Shown here piece after piece: positions 34,431-46,975 of a stretch of DNA of 64,000 bases. The stretch is from Onthophagus taurus (lineage: Eukaryota; Arthropoda; Insecta; Coleoptera; Scarabaeidae), in the NCBI RefSeq assembly GCF_036711975.1, contig NC_091975.1:6884501-6948500 (forward strand), in the 5' to 3' direction. Positions within the stretch are counted from its first letter, which is position 1. Each line of letters begins with the position of its first letter. Position numbers and translations under genes: made by a program. The notes below the pieces were generated by a model, which was not told where the DNA came from, did no database searches, and saw nothing but the letters and a program-made list of their open reading frames with translations.

Positions 34431-36975
34431 CTCTTTATTAATCTCTGTTATCCTCAAACTTAATGCAGAATGAAACTTATTTTAAATTGAAGCTTAAAGT
34501 TTTCTGTTTAAATCGATGTATAATAATCGTTGTGTTGAATTATAAAAATATCGAGAAAAAAAGTATTGACTTAAAACTGACATTTTCGTATAACTGAAAA
34601 ATGTCAAAAACGATGCTAATTTAAAAATTCCTGGAAGCCGTATTTATTGAAATTAAGGAATGAGACTTATTCTAAATTAAAGCTCAATGCTTTCTCTTTA
34701 AAATGATGTATAATAATTGTTGGGTTGGATTGGAAAAATATTGAGAAAAAAAATGTTGAAATAAAACTGACATTTTCGTATAACCTAAAAGTGTCAAAAA
34801 AGATGCTAATTTAATAATTCCTGGAAGCCGTATTTATTGAAATTAAGGATTGAAACTTACTTTAAATTAAAGCTCAAAGCTTTCTCTTTAAAATGATGTA
34901 TAATAATGGTTGTGTTGGATCACAAAAATGTGGAGAAAAAAAATTTTGAAATTAAACTTACATTTTGGTATAACCTAAAAATGTCAAAAAAGATGCTAAT
35001 TTAAAAATTCCTGGAAGCTGTGTTTATTGTAATTAAGGAATGAAACTTACTCTAAATTAAAGCTCAAAGCTTTCTCTTTAAAATGATGTATAATAATTGT
35101 TGGGTTGGATTGGAAAAATATTGACAAAAAAAAAGTTAAAATAAAACTTACATTTTCGTATAACCTAAAAGTGTCAAAAAAGATGCTAATTTAAAAATTC
35201 CTGAAAGCCGTATTTACTGAAATTAAGGAATGAAACTTACTTTAAATTAAAGCTCAAAGCTTTCTCTTTAAAATGATGTATAATAATTGTGGGGTTGGAT
35301 TGGAAAAATATTGAGAAAAAAAATGTTGAAATAAAACTTACATTTTCGTATAACCTAAAAGTGTCAAAAAAGATGGTAATTTAAAAATTCCTGGAAGCCG
35401 TATTTATTGAAGTTAAGGAATGAGACTTATTCTAAATTAAAGCTCAATGCTTTTTCTTTAAAATGATGTATAATAATTGTTGGGTTGGATTGGAAAATAT
35501 TGAGAAAAAAAATGTTGAAATAAAACTTACATTTTCGTATAACCTAAAAGTGTCAAAAAAGAAGCTAATTTAAAAATTCCTGGAAGCCGTGTTTATTGAA
35601 ATTAAGGAATTAGGCTTATTCTAAATTAAAGCTCAAAGCTTTCTCTTTAAAATGATGTATCATAATTGTTGGGTTGGATTGGAAAAATATTGAAAAAAAA
35701 AATGTTGAAATAAAACTTACATTTTCGTATAACCTAAAAGTGTCAAAAAAGATGCTAATTTAATAATTCCTGGAAGCCGTATTTATTGAAATGAAGGAAT
35801 GAAACTTACTTTAAATTAAAGCTCAAAGCTTTCTCTTTAAAATGATGTATAATAATTGTTGGGTTGGATTGGAAAAATATTGAGAAAAAAAATGTTGAAA
35901 TAAAACTTACATTTTCGTATAACCTAAAAGTGTCAAAAAAGATGCTAATTTAAAAATTCCTGGAAGCCGTATTTATTGAAATTAAGGAATGAGACTTATT
36001 GTAAATTAAAGCTGAAAGCTTTCTCTTTAAAATGATGTATAATAATTGTTGGGTTGGATTGGAAAAATATTGAGAAAAAAAATGTTGAAACAAAACTTAC
36101 AATTTCGTATAACCTAAAAGTGTCAAAAAAGATGTTAATTTAAAAATTCCTGAAAGCCGTATTTATTGAAATTAAGGAATGAGACTTATTCTAAATTAAA
36201 GCCCAAAGCTTCCTCTTTAAAGTGATGTATAATAATTGTTGGGTTGGATTGGAAAAATATTGAAAAAAAGAATGTTGAAATAAAACTAACGTTTTCGTAT
36301 AACCTAAAAGTGTCAAAAAAGATGCTAATTTAAAAATTCCTGGAAGCCGTATTTATTGAAATTAAGGAATGAGACTTATTCTAAATTAAAGCTCAAAGCT
36401 TCCTCTTTAAAGTGATGTATAATAGTTATTGGGTTGGATTGGAAAAGTATTGAGAAAAAAAAAGTTGAAACAAAACTTACAATTTCGTATAACCTAAAAG
36501 TGTCAAAAAAGATGTTAATTTAAAAATTCCTGGAAGCCGTATTTATTGAAATTAAGGAATGAGATTTATTCTAAATTAAAGCTCAAAGCTTCCTCTTTAA
36601 AGTGATGTATAATAATTGTTGGGTTGGATTGGAAAAATATTGAGAAAAAAAATGTTGAAATAAAACTGACATTTTCATTTAACCTAAAAGTGTCAAAAAA
36701 GATGCAAATTTAAAAATTCCTGGAAGCCGTGTTTATTGAAATTAAGGAATGAGACTTATTCTAAATTAAAGCCCAAAGCTTCCTCTTTAAAGTGATGTAT
36801 AATAATTGTTGGGTTGGATTGGAAAAATATTGAAAAAAAAAATGTTGAAACAAAACTTACATTTTCGTATAACCTAAAAGTGTCAAAAAAAATGCAAATT
36901 TAAAATTCCTGGAAGCCGTGTTTATTGAAATTAAGGAATGAAACTTATTTTAAATTAAAGCTCAATGCTTTCTTT
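34430..36975. repeat. 190-bp satellite array, about 13 units
   Basis: Units marked by CCTGGAAGCCGTATTTATTG, CTCAAAGCTTTCTCTTTAAA and TTGGGTTGGATTGG. The CTGGAAGCCG landmark falls at about 34631, 34821, 35011, 35201, 35391, 35580, 35770, 35960, 36150, 36340, 36530, 36720 and 36910, a very constant 190-bp spacing. It ends near 36975, next to a retrotransposon fragment. Confidence 0.95.
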
Positions 36976-37063
36976 TTAAAATGATTTAAAATGAGTGTTT
37001 AAAACTACCGGTGCTTTAAAGTACCATCAGTACACAAAGGGTTAAGACATGCTAAACGCTGCA

Positions 37064-37440
37064 TTACATTATTGCTACATAGGCCCAATGAGCCATTCGT
37101 GGTTTAAGGCCCCAGTTCCTTCGTAGGACCCTGCAGTAAATCTGGTTAGTCATAATGGCCTTTTTCTTCACCTTGTCTATGTAGGAGTTCCAATTTAATT
37201 TACTGCCTAGTATTACCCCTAGGTATTTAACTTCTGTTTTGAGGTTAACAGTTCTGCCTTCAATTGAAGTTGCTCTCAATTGTATAATGTAGGGTTGCTG
37301 ATGTTGGTCTTGACCATCCTCTACCAACACATTCAAAACTGTCACAGTTGGTGGGGTCTCGTTGGTGAAGGAACGACAAAAAGAATGCGGCAAACTGTAC
37401 GAATTGCTCTTGAACGGAGACTCCAGCAATTTGCTATACT
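37064..37440 (-). pseudogene. Jockey/R1-like reverse transcriptase fragment
   Basis: A minus-strand frame contains VKYLGVILGSKLNWNSYIDK and NWGLKPRMAHWAY, the thumb-side segment after the RT catalytic core of non-LTR retrotransposons. The element at 62538-64000 has the same block (VKYLGVILD, NWGLTPERLYWLY). It is truncated on both sides, and the palm motif is absent. Confidence 0.8.
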
Positions 37441-39600
37441 TGCTTAGGTTCTAAGGATGTGCTTGGCAGATTCTTTATGAATACTTGAATTTTCAAAAAT
37501 GTAAGAGAAATCCTGGAACGATTATGTTGACCTCAAACCAAGCCCAATTCCACCTTAACAAATAAAACTTCTATTATTGGATTTTACAAGAGTTTTATCA
37601 ACCCATTTCGGTTGCTGTCTGTGATAGGGCCCTATTTTTTGGTGGAAATTGCAAAACAGAGTCTAATTTTACATTGAGGAATATTTTAGTACAATCATTA
37701 CTCATTACATAAATCAACGAGATCGTTTTATTTTAAGTTCCCAATGAACACTCCCTTAGTTCACGTGGCTTAGAAGAGCATTTTACACGGAATGTAGGTT
37801 ACGGCTGGCAGATTTAATACACGGCCCCGTCATCGCCGCTCCCTGGTTCGACAGATTGGATGGATAGCGTGTTTCTTTTTTAAAACCCTGACGTAATTCG
37901 AATTCAAACTTAAAAAAAAAAATTTTAAATGCTTGCGTAGTTTAAAACCAAATAGCATATTATGTCTTTATCATGAAGGTAATAGTATAAATTGCTGCAT
38001 AAAGAATTATGGACGTTTATTTATTGCATCGACATCAGAAAAAGGTGCGGCGTTTGAAAAATGTGCCACCAATTAGATCTAACAATGGAAATTGTGAATT
38101 GTTCAACGTGAATTTTACAAGGTTCCTCCGGGATATAGGGCATAATGAGGCCAGAAGAACAACGTGAGACTTGACATTTTACCGGTGTCAAACGAGGTCA
38201 CGCTATAAAAGGCTTAACAAGGCATTGGTTCCGCTAAATTAAAAAAATATAACGTAATTGCTCATAAAGAATATTTTTAAAAATAACATCCGCTTATTTT
38301 TAAAAAAATTATAATCACCTAAGTTCGTGGTTTACATCTCGTAACGAGTTGTTTTTAAGAAAATAAACATACAAGATTACCTTCTACTTTATTATAAAAA
38401 AACAGCATCTGGTTAAGACGGGATTACTTCAAGATTTTCATTTTCATATCAAAAAAAACCTTTTAAGATCATTGAAAACTATTTAATGTAATCTCAAGGA
38501 CTCATCGAGTTTAAAATGTCTTAGAACTTAAATTTTTTTCGAGAATACAAATCGCATGGTATTCATTGATTAGGTCAACCTCGCTAAAATCTAAATATAC
38601 AAATAGATACAATTCTCTTCGGATTGTTTCACGATTTATTTTGAGAGCGGACGGTTTAAAAGCAAAGTAAGTGGCTTTTCGTCAGCTTCCTAAATATTTA
38701 GACGTTTAATAGGCGGAAAATCGTTTTAGTTTCGACAGGTAATTACCGGTTTCGATTGAACTTTTTTTTTCTTCTTTTAAATTGTACATTAAATTAGCGA
38801 TTAAATAAACCGAACCTTTTTGCCAATGGAAAAAGTAAGTAAAAATTAATTTCTTATGTAATAAAAAAAACGTCTTAATGTTTATTAATATCCAACTCGA
38901 GTAAATTTCTGTATGTTGAAGTACGGGGTGTAAAAATAGATGGCTAATTATAGAGTTTAGGCGCCATAAAACTTATTTTTAATAAATAATAATAAATTTA
39001 AAAAAAATTTAATTTTGATTAACTAAAATGTTATTTAAAACTTACCCAATAAAAGAGAATAAATAATGAAGTTGTTAGGATTTGGTAACATTTTTAACTT
39101 TCTCACTCAAACGAAGTTATCACATGTTTAATAAATTAATAAAAATTATGTTAATTAGGCTTCATTTATTACTTTTTAACTGAGGAAAAACACCTTGAAT
39201 AGTTTGAGTTTAGTTAATTTCGCGCGATTGACCAAAGCGATCTGCCCGGCGGCCGTTCGAAATTGTTTGAAGGTTTCAGGGCTTTTCAGGGCGCATGCCT
39301 AACACCTGCGTGGGTGTTTCAGCTGGATGCCGTTTCGTTCCTAGTATTTATACTATGTATACCATTTAAATTTCTGTTTTCGATCTTGTAAATAAAGTTT
39401 TTAAACCAAAATTTAAAAAGTTGAATATAAAGGCCTTTTTGACTATTAAAAAAGAACATTGTTGAGTTAATTTTTAAAAATTTTCATTCATTTTTGAAAA
39501 GAATTAAAAAAAATTATTAAAATTAAAAATTTTTATTACCGAATTATGCAACCCAATATACATGTTTTAATGGTTAACATAATGTTAATTAAAATTTTGA
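37441..39600. other. Intergenic, nothing recognised
   Basis: No convincing coding exon on either strand. A ~100-bp GC-rich patch at 39225-39335 stands out but carries no identifiable motif. Confidence 0.5.
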
Positions 39601-39607
39601 TATAAAA

Positions 39608-42085
39608 TAGTGGTGGAACGGATATTAAAAACCTATTACCCTTGTTTGTAGATATACATATATCTATAAACAATAGAAACATAAGAAATTGCAACAATCC
39701 CAATACGATATATAAAATCTCTGGTTGTAGTTTTGTCTAGTTTTTTTCTCTTCACATTCATTACTTACAGAACTGTCGCTGTTATCACTTTCGATTATTA
39801 ATTAAAGTATCCTCTTTTTAATGCAACAAGTCGTTTTGAAAAATCACTTTTAGTTCTTGAGAAAAAAATTTTTGAAATAATCGACAATTTTTCGAATTTT
39901 TTCGATTAAGTTTTAAAAATTCGTATAAAATCCAGTTCTTGGAATATGAGTATGAAAATGTCCCAAAATGTTAATAAAAGTGTCCTCTTTCTAATGAACC
40001 AACCCGTTTTGAAAAATAACTTTTAGTTTTTGAGAAAACAATATTTGAAGTTTTGATAACATTTTCGATGATGCAATTTTCATCGATAACTTTCAAAATT
40101 CGCTATAAAATTAATCTCTTGAAAGATCCTTGTGGAAATATCACCAATTATGAATTAAAGTAGTACCCTCTTTTTAATGCAAAAACCCGTTTTCAAAAAT
40201 CACTTTCAGTTCTTGAGATATAAATTTTTGAAATGATCGACAATTTTTTCAATTTTCGCCGATTAAGTTTTAAAAATTCGTATAAAATCCAGTTCTTGGA
40301 ACATGAGTATGAAAATTTCCCAAAGTGTTAATAAAAGTGTCTTCTTTCCAATGAACCATCCCGTTTTGAAAAATAGCTTTTAGTTTTTGAAAAAACAATA
40401 TTTGAAGTTTTGATAAAATTTTTGATGTTGCAATTTTCATCGATAATTTTCAAAATTCGCTGTAAAATTAATTTCTTGAAGGATCCTTGTGGAAATATCA
40501 CCAATTATTAATTAAAGTGTCCTCTTTTTAATGCAACAAGCCGTTTTCAAAAATCACTTTCAGTTCTTGAGATATAAATTTTTGAAATGATCGACAATTT
40601 TTTCAATTTTCGCCGATTAAGTTTTAAAAATTCGTATAAAATCCAGTTCTTGGAACATGAGTATGAAAATTTCCCAAAGTGTTAATAAAAGTGTCTTCTT
40701 TCCAATGAACCATCCCGTTTTGAAAAATAGCTTTTAGTTTTTGAAAAAACAATATTTGAAGTTTTGATAAAATTTTCGATGTTGCAATTTTCATCGATAA
40801 TTTTCAAAATTCGCTGTAAAATTAATTTCTTGAAGGATCCTTGTGGAAATATCACCAATTATGAATTAAAGTACCCTCTTTTTAATGCAAAAACCTGTTT
40901 TCAAAAATTACTTTTAGTTCTTGAGAAACAAATTTTTGAAATGATCAACAATATTTTCGAATTTTGCAATTTTCGACGATTAACTTTTAAAAATTCGTAT
41001 AAAATCCAGTTCTTGGAATATGAGTATGAAAATTTCCCAAAATGTTAATAAAAGTGTCCTCTTTCTAATGAAACAACCCGTTTTGAAAAATAACTTTTAG
41101 TTTTTGAGAAAACAATATTTAAAGTTTTGATAAAATTTTCGATGATGCAATTTTCATCGATAACTTTCAAAATTCGCTATAAAATTAATCTCTTGAAAGA
41201 TCCTTGTGGAAATATCACCAATTATGAATTAAAGTACCCTCTTTTTAATGCAAAAACCCGTTTTCAAAATTCACTTTCAGTTCTTGAGATATAAATTTTT
41301 GAAATGATCGACAATTTTTTCAATTTTCGCCGATTAAGTTTTAAAAATTCGTATAAAATCGATTTCTTGGAATATGAGTATGAAAATTTCCCAAAATATT
41401 AATAAAAGTGTCCTCTTTCCAATGAACCAACCCGTTTTGAAAAATATCTTTTAGTTTTTGAGAAAACAATATTTGAAGTTTTGATAAAATTTTGAATGTT
41501 GCAATTTTCATCGATAATTTTCAAAATTCGCTGTACAATTAATTTCTTGGAGGATCCTTGTGGAAATATCACCAATTATTAATTAAAGTATCCTCTTTTT
41601 AATGCAAAAAGCCGTTTTGAAAAATCACTATTAGTTCTTGAGAGATAAATTTTTGAAATGATCGATTTTCTTTTCGAATTTTGCAATTTTCGCCGATTAA
41701 GTTTTAAAAATTCGTATAAAATCGATTTCTTGGAATATGAGTATGAAAATTTCCCAAAATGTTAATAAAAGTGTCCTCTTTCTAATGAACCAACCCGTTT
41801 TGAAAAATAACTTTTAGTTTTTGAGAAAACAATATTTGAAGTTTTGATAAAATTTTCGATGATGCAATTTTCATCGATAACTTTCAAAATTCGCTATAAA
41901 ATTAATCTCTTGAAAGATCCTTGTGGAAATATCACCAATTATTAATTAAAGTATCCTCTTTTTAATGCAACAACCCGTTTTCAAAAATCACTTTCAGTTC
42001 TTGAAATATAAATTTTTGAAATGATCGACAATTTTTTCAATTTTCGCCGATTAAGTTTTAAAAATTCGTTAAAATCCAGTTCTTG
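39608..42085. mobile_element. hAT-like end followed by ~358-bp dimeric satellite (block 1)
   Basis: TAGTGGTGGAACGGATA at 39608 matches the end at 44697 and, inverted, the ends near 57795 and 60155, consistent with a hAT-type terminal repeat. From about 39785 the DNA is a satellite of ~358-bp units, each two related ~180-bp halves (CCTCTTTCTAATGAACCAAC and CCTCTTTTTAATGCAAAAA). GGAATATGAGTATG or its one-base variant recurs near 39940, 40298, 40657, 41018, 41374 and 41735. The block stops abruptly at 42085. Confidence 0.75.
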
Positions 42086-42109
42086 GAACAGCCAGTTAAT
42101 CGGATATCC

Positions 42110-42300
42110 GGCCGAAAGGGATGAAATCTGTGAAATCAACACCTTTCTCAATGAAAGATGTAACATACAGGATGTAGTAAAAAGGACAAAAGTAAGAAGG
42201 AAAAGGTGGAAGGAGCATGTGGGAAGAATAGATGAGAAAAGATTGGCCAGAATATCCAAGTCCAAACATAAGGATTGCATGTCGAAAGCAGAATTGTTTT
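42110..42300 (+). pseudogene. Non-LTR retrotransposon C-terminal scrap
   Basis: A short plus-strand stretch reads RTKVRRKRWKEHVGRIDEKR, like the W.GHV.R segment C-terminal to the reverse transcriptase in RTE/Jockey-type elements. It is ended by stops and joined directly to the satellite block on its left. Confidence 0.4.
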
Positions 42301-42582
42301 AAAAGAAATTAGACAACTCAATATGCACGTTTTTATAGTTAAATTTATTGTTGATTAAAAATTTGACATTTATGAAGAATTATTGACTTGATAAGAAACA
42401 AAAAAATTCTTTTATGGTTTTATTTTTAAATACTACCTAATAATTGATTGATTGTTACAGTATAATTACAATTATGACTTAAAGTTAAGAGAATATTTTA
42501 CAACACAATTCACAAAAAAAAATTTTTTGAACGAGGAACAAATAATCTATTTCGCCTCCTTTATTCTCTTCAATCTCCTTAT

Positions 42583-43523
42583 TTATAACTAAAAAATTTC
42601 AAAATTAATTTTAATTTAATTTAATTATGAAACTTACAGAAAAATTTTTCATATCATTAGGGTCAATCATATCTTCCTCATTTATCAATTTTTCTCGATT
42701 ATTATACCTTTTTCTATAAAAAAAACAATTTTAATTAATAAATTTACTTTCAAAATGCCTTTTTTAATATTTTTAATGTTTCAATATTTTTTTTATAATA
42801 CATACGTTAATAATTTATAGCAAATCATACTCCCAACAAGTACAAGAACGAACATGGTCCCTACAACAGTCATGGTAAGAATCCAAGGCCACGTTTCAAC
42901 CACGTTTAAAGGTCGCGAACGAACAACGTCAATGTCAACGGTGTTCTCATCTGCACTCTCAATCCATTCAACGTTATACTTGAGGTTACTTTGGATAGGG
43001 TCAGAAAGTTTCATTTCCGCTTGTGGTTTCGTTTCAGATTTCTCCTTCGATTCTTCTTCTTCGTGAAGTAAAACTGAATCGTTGTACGTATAAACTGTAC
43101 GATTTTCAAAGTAACCCCCATATTCCATATCATCAGCTTCCTCATAATTAGGAAGTAATGGAGAATCTGTGGGTTGGAGATCCACAAGTTGTGGTTCCAC
43201 CGTGTTAGGAACACTCTCAATATTTTCCAACAACGATAATTCTAAAACAAAATCATTTTTTCCTTTAAATACATTAAATCATTAAATTTTCACCTGGAGT
43301 CAAATCAATTTCCTTTAAATCAGATTCTTCAATATCACTCGCAGGTGGTAACTCAATTTCAACATTAGCATCATCATTTTTTAAACCTAAAAGAAATATT
43401 TTTAAATACTCTTATCACCTCATTAACTCGATTCGTTTTAAAATTGTTGTGTCATTTTTACTTACAATTTACAAATCCAATAACACCAAAAATTACAAAA
43501 TACACACAAAATTGAAACCTCAT
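42583..43523 (-). CDS. Orphan type I single-pass membrane protein
   Basis: Exons 43523-43466, 43386-43294, 43241-42806, 42713-42638 and 42588-42583 join in frame (about 223 residues). Exon 1 encodes a clear signal peptide (MRFQFCVYFVIFGVIGFVNC). The predicted outer part is strongly acidic, with several Pro/Glu stretches and a YGGYFENRTVYTYNDS segment. A hydrophobic membrane span follows (WPWILTMTVVGTMFVLVLVG), then a cytoplasmic tail starting YKLLTKRYNNREK and ending in acidic residues. If the GTATGT donor at 42805 is ignored, the frame stops three codons later; the spliced form gives a sensible tail and matching phases. The last exon is uncertain (an alternative acceptor at 42578 extends it to 42485). 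I do not recognise the family. It sits between satellite blocks. Confidence 0.75.
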
Positions 43524-43529
43524 TTTTGC

Positions 43530-44690
43530 GAATTCACCTTAATTTTAATTCTAACAGATTGATTTAATTACTCGAGATAATAACGAATTGATAGATATCA
43601 ATTTTTATCTACAAAAGAATTCGTTTAAAACGACACACACCGTTTCGATTGTTGATACTAAAACGAAAACTGCACACGCACTTGAAAACGTTTACGGTAG
43701 ACCTTTCATTAAAGAGAACTTGAAGCGACCGAGTTATGTGTCATACGCGCACTTGGCGGACGTCGTATTCGTAAAGCAGGTGAAAATAACACGTGTAAGG
43801 TTTCGGTTTTCGAACTAAACGAAACACCTTGCTTAAAATTTAATGTAATACTAAATAGTACATAGATTTAAAAAGAAATAAACCATATAATGAACATGCT
43901 ACGTTATTTCTTATCGGAGAATCTGCGGTTTTAATCAACAGATAAGGATTATTGTTACTAACTATTTATTTCTAGTAAAAATGTTGTAATTTAAACTTTA
44001 TTTACGTATAATTAATATAATATTAAAAATATTAACATGTAGAAAATAGAAAAAACGTTTTTGTTAAATTATTCTTTTTATAAAATCGAAGATGAAAATG
44101 AATGATTCGTATATTTATTTAGATAGATAATTAAAAATCATGAAAAATGAGTCCAAACTCGATATATCTAGGTGTTATGATACCCAAGATTTCTTTATTT
44201 TTACAAAATCAAAATGGCCGAAAACAAAACACTAAAAGATTGTGCCATTTATGTTTTTCAAAGTGAATTTTATGGTAGATGCATTAAATTAGATTAAAAT
44301 TTTCTGATCTTTTCGAAAATGTTATTCTTTTTGATGTCTTTTTCCTTAAAAATAATCCAAACTAAACTTGTTAACACGGTGTCATCTGCTAATACTTCCT
44401 AAAGAAATGTGAAGAAATTGCAACATGCTAGACTCGAGTGGTAAAAAGTTTAATGGAGCAAAATGTTGAAGAAGGATGTAATGGTCAACTTTTCACCCAG
44501 ATTAACAACTATCAATACAATCCACGACAATCCACCAGACAGGCGAGCTTACTGAAGAGATCAGAAACAGAGTGTACAAGGCTACCAGGTCTTGCTGGGG
44601 AAATAAGAACAGTAAATCAAGGAGAAGAAATGGTGTTGGATTGGCTACACTTGAAGGAGCATGGAGCAGTTGAGATGTCAGCACTTAACT
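43530..44690. other. Intergenic, nothing firm
   Basis: The first ~300 bp is probably the promoter of the membrane-protein gene. An 84-codon plus-strand frame at 44438-44692 has no recognisable domain and ends next to the hAT-like end at 44697; it is probably transposon debris. Confidence 0.4.
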
Positions 44691-44696
44691 GAGACT

Positions 44697-46078
44697 AGTG
44701 GTGGAACGGATATCCGGTATCTGGCCGGCTTTTAAAAACCTATTACTTAGTACTCCACCATTCACAGAAATTAGTATCTCTTTTAGGTGTTGGACACGCT
44801 ATAATTTTAATTTCTTAAAGGATCCTTGTGGAAATATCACCAATTATTAATTACAGTATCCTCTTTTTAATGCAAAAAGCCGTTTTGAAAAATCACTTTT
44901 AGTTCTTGAGAAATAAATTTTTGAAATAATCGACAATTTTTTCGAATTTTGCAATTTTCGCCGATTAAATTTTAAAAATTCGTATAAAATCGATTTCTTG
45001 GAATATGAGTATGAAAATTTCCCAAAATGTTAATAAAAGTGTCCTCTTTCCAATGAACCAACCCGTTTTGAAAAATAACTTTTAGTTTTTGAGAAAACAA
45101 TATTTGAAGTTTTGATAAAATTTTCGATGTTGCAATTTTCATCGATAACTTTCAAAATTCGCTATAAATTTAATTTCTTGAAGGATCCTTGTGGAAATAT
45201 CACCAATTATTAATTAAAGTATCCTCTTTTTAATGCAAAAAGCCGTTTTGAAAAATTACTTTCAGTTCTTGAGAAAAAATTTTTTGAAGTAATCGACAAT
45301 TTTTTTCTAAATTTACAATTTTCGCCGATTAAGTTTTAAAAATTCGTATAAAATCGATTTCTTGGAATATGAGTATGAAAATTTCCCAAAATGTTAATAA
45401 AAGTGTCCTCTTTCCAATGAACCAACCCGTTTTTAAAAATAACTTTTAGTTTTTGAGAAAACAATATTTGAAGTTTTGATAAAATTTTCGATGTTGCAAT
45501 TTTCATCGATAACTTTCAAAATTCGCTATAAATTTAATTTCTTGAAGGATCCTTGTGGAAATATCACCAATTATTAGTTAAAGTATCCTCTTTTTAATGC
45601 AAAAAGCCGTTTTGAAAAATCACTTTCAGTTCTTGAGAAATAAATTTTTGAAATGGTCGAAATTTTTTTCGAATTTTGCAATTTTCGCCGATTAAGTTTT
45701 AAAAATTCGTATAAAATCGATTTCTTGGAACATGAGTATGAAAATTTCCCAATGTGTTAATAAAAGTGTCCTCTTTCCAATGAACCAACCCGTTTTGCAA
45801 AATAACTTTTAGTTTTTGAAAAAACAATATTTGAAGTTTTGATAAAATTTTCGATGTTGCAATTTTCATCGATAACTTTCAAAATTCGCTATAAAATTAA
45901 TTTCTTGAAGGATCCTTGTGGAAATATCACCAATTATTAATTAAAGTATCCTCTTTTTAATGCAAAAAGCCGTTTTGAAAAATCACTCTTAGTTCTTGAG
46001 AAATAAATTTTTGAAATGATCGACAATTTTTTCGAATTTTGCAATTTTCGCCAATTAAGTTTTAAAAATTCGTATAAT
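44697..46078. mobile_element. hAT-like end followed by the ~358-bp satellite (block 2)
   Basis: It starts with TAGTGGTGGAACGGATATCC and a GGCCGGC-containing subterminal region, then from about 44810 runs into the same dimeric satellite as block 1 (GGATCCTTGTGGAAATATCA at 44819, 45185, 45548 and 45910). It is interrupted at 46078 by a separate insertion and resumes at 46976. Confidence 0.75.
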
Positions 46079-46282
46079 AGTATATTGTTTTATATGGAAG
46101 AGAAGCAGTGCTTTTTATGGCGTGGTCTGTCGCTTAGCGACGAACGCAGTGAGTCGCTAATGACAGATGAGCCGTTAAAATTGTGGCGTGTCCGACAGTT
46201 TGCCGGACGAACGAAGTGAGTCCGGCAATGACGGACCAGCCACAAACGAATCTGCTTCTCTTCCGAATAAAACATAGTATTT
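46079..46282. mobile_element. Foldback element with nested hairpins
   Basis: Ends ATAGTATATTGTTTTATATG-GAAGAGAAGCAG and CTGCTTCTCTTCCGAATAAA-ACATAGTAT are inverted copies of each other. Inside are two further stem-loops of similar design: GTCGCTTAGCGAC..GAGTCGCTAATGAC and TCCGACAGTTTGCCGGAC..GAGTCCGGCAATGACGGA. It has no coding capacity. Confidence 0.65.
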
Positions 46283-46493
46283 TTTCTTCAAACGTTGCAA
46301 ATAATTGCAATATAAATTTTAATAAATTTAATAAAATGACAATTAACTTATTATGTATTAATGAGAAATCGAAGGACGTCATGACAAAATAACGTTAGCA
46401 ACGACGACGTAAATTTGACAACCAATAAAAAAAAGTAAACAGTTTTGCGCGAATTTTAACTTTTAACTGTTAGTTAAATTTATTTTGTACAAA

Positions 46494-46694
46494 ATGTCGT
46501 CCGAAATTAACGATATCGCGAAGAAGGTAATAGAAAATAGTTTATTACCTTCGAAATCTACTAAAATATATAATGGTGCGTACAATAAATTTCTTACATG
46601 GTGTAATAAAAAAAATATAAAAGACTATTCGGAAAATTATTTGTTTTGTTCTTTAATTTATTTAGTTTTTTTATGTGATATTAATTTGAGATGA
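46494..46694 (+). pseudogene. Possible tyrosine-recombinase N-terminal fragment
   Basis: ATG at 46494 opens a 66-codon frame. The part reading SLLPSKSTKIYNGAYNKFLT followed by WCNKKNI resembles the SAM-like, DNA-binding N-terminal domain of Crypton/DIRS-type tyrosine recombinases (short helix, then S-T...Y...W..FC/WC). The catalytic domain is missing. It lies inside DNA inserted into the satellite, between the foldback element and a long hairpin. Similarity is weak and judged by eye. Confidence 0.35.
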
Positions 46695-46810
46695 AAATAA
46701 GAAAGCAAACAATTAAAAGGTTAGTTTCATTTTTTATTAATTTTTAAAATCTTTACTTAGCGTCCGTGAAGCAAAAAAATATCTTTTCCAATACGGCGCT
46801 AAAGTGACAT

Positions 46811-46869
46811 GTGCTTCAGCGCTATGGCGCTAAAGTGAAATTTACTTTAGCGCCATAACGCTGAAGTAC
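46811..46869. repeat. Near-perfect 26-bp hairpin
   Basis: GTGCTTCAGCGCTATGGCGC-TAAAGT (46811-46836) faces its reverse complement at 46844-46869 with 7 bases between them and two mismatches. A partial third copy of the arm (GGCGCTAAAGTGACAT) precedes it at about 46795. It lies 3' of the recombinase-like frame. Confidence 0.8.
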
Positions 46870-46975
46870 TTTTTTGCTATGTTGATCTTACCAACCGTCG
46901 TTATGCAACAATGACTTACTTCTACCGCGAGTAAACACGACAACAAAGTTGTCATTTAATGACGTTTGAAGAAAA

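Noticed and set aside
42021-42302. 93-residue plus-strand gene
   Set aside because: Its first third is satellite and the rest is retrotransposon C-terminal debris.
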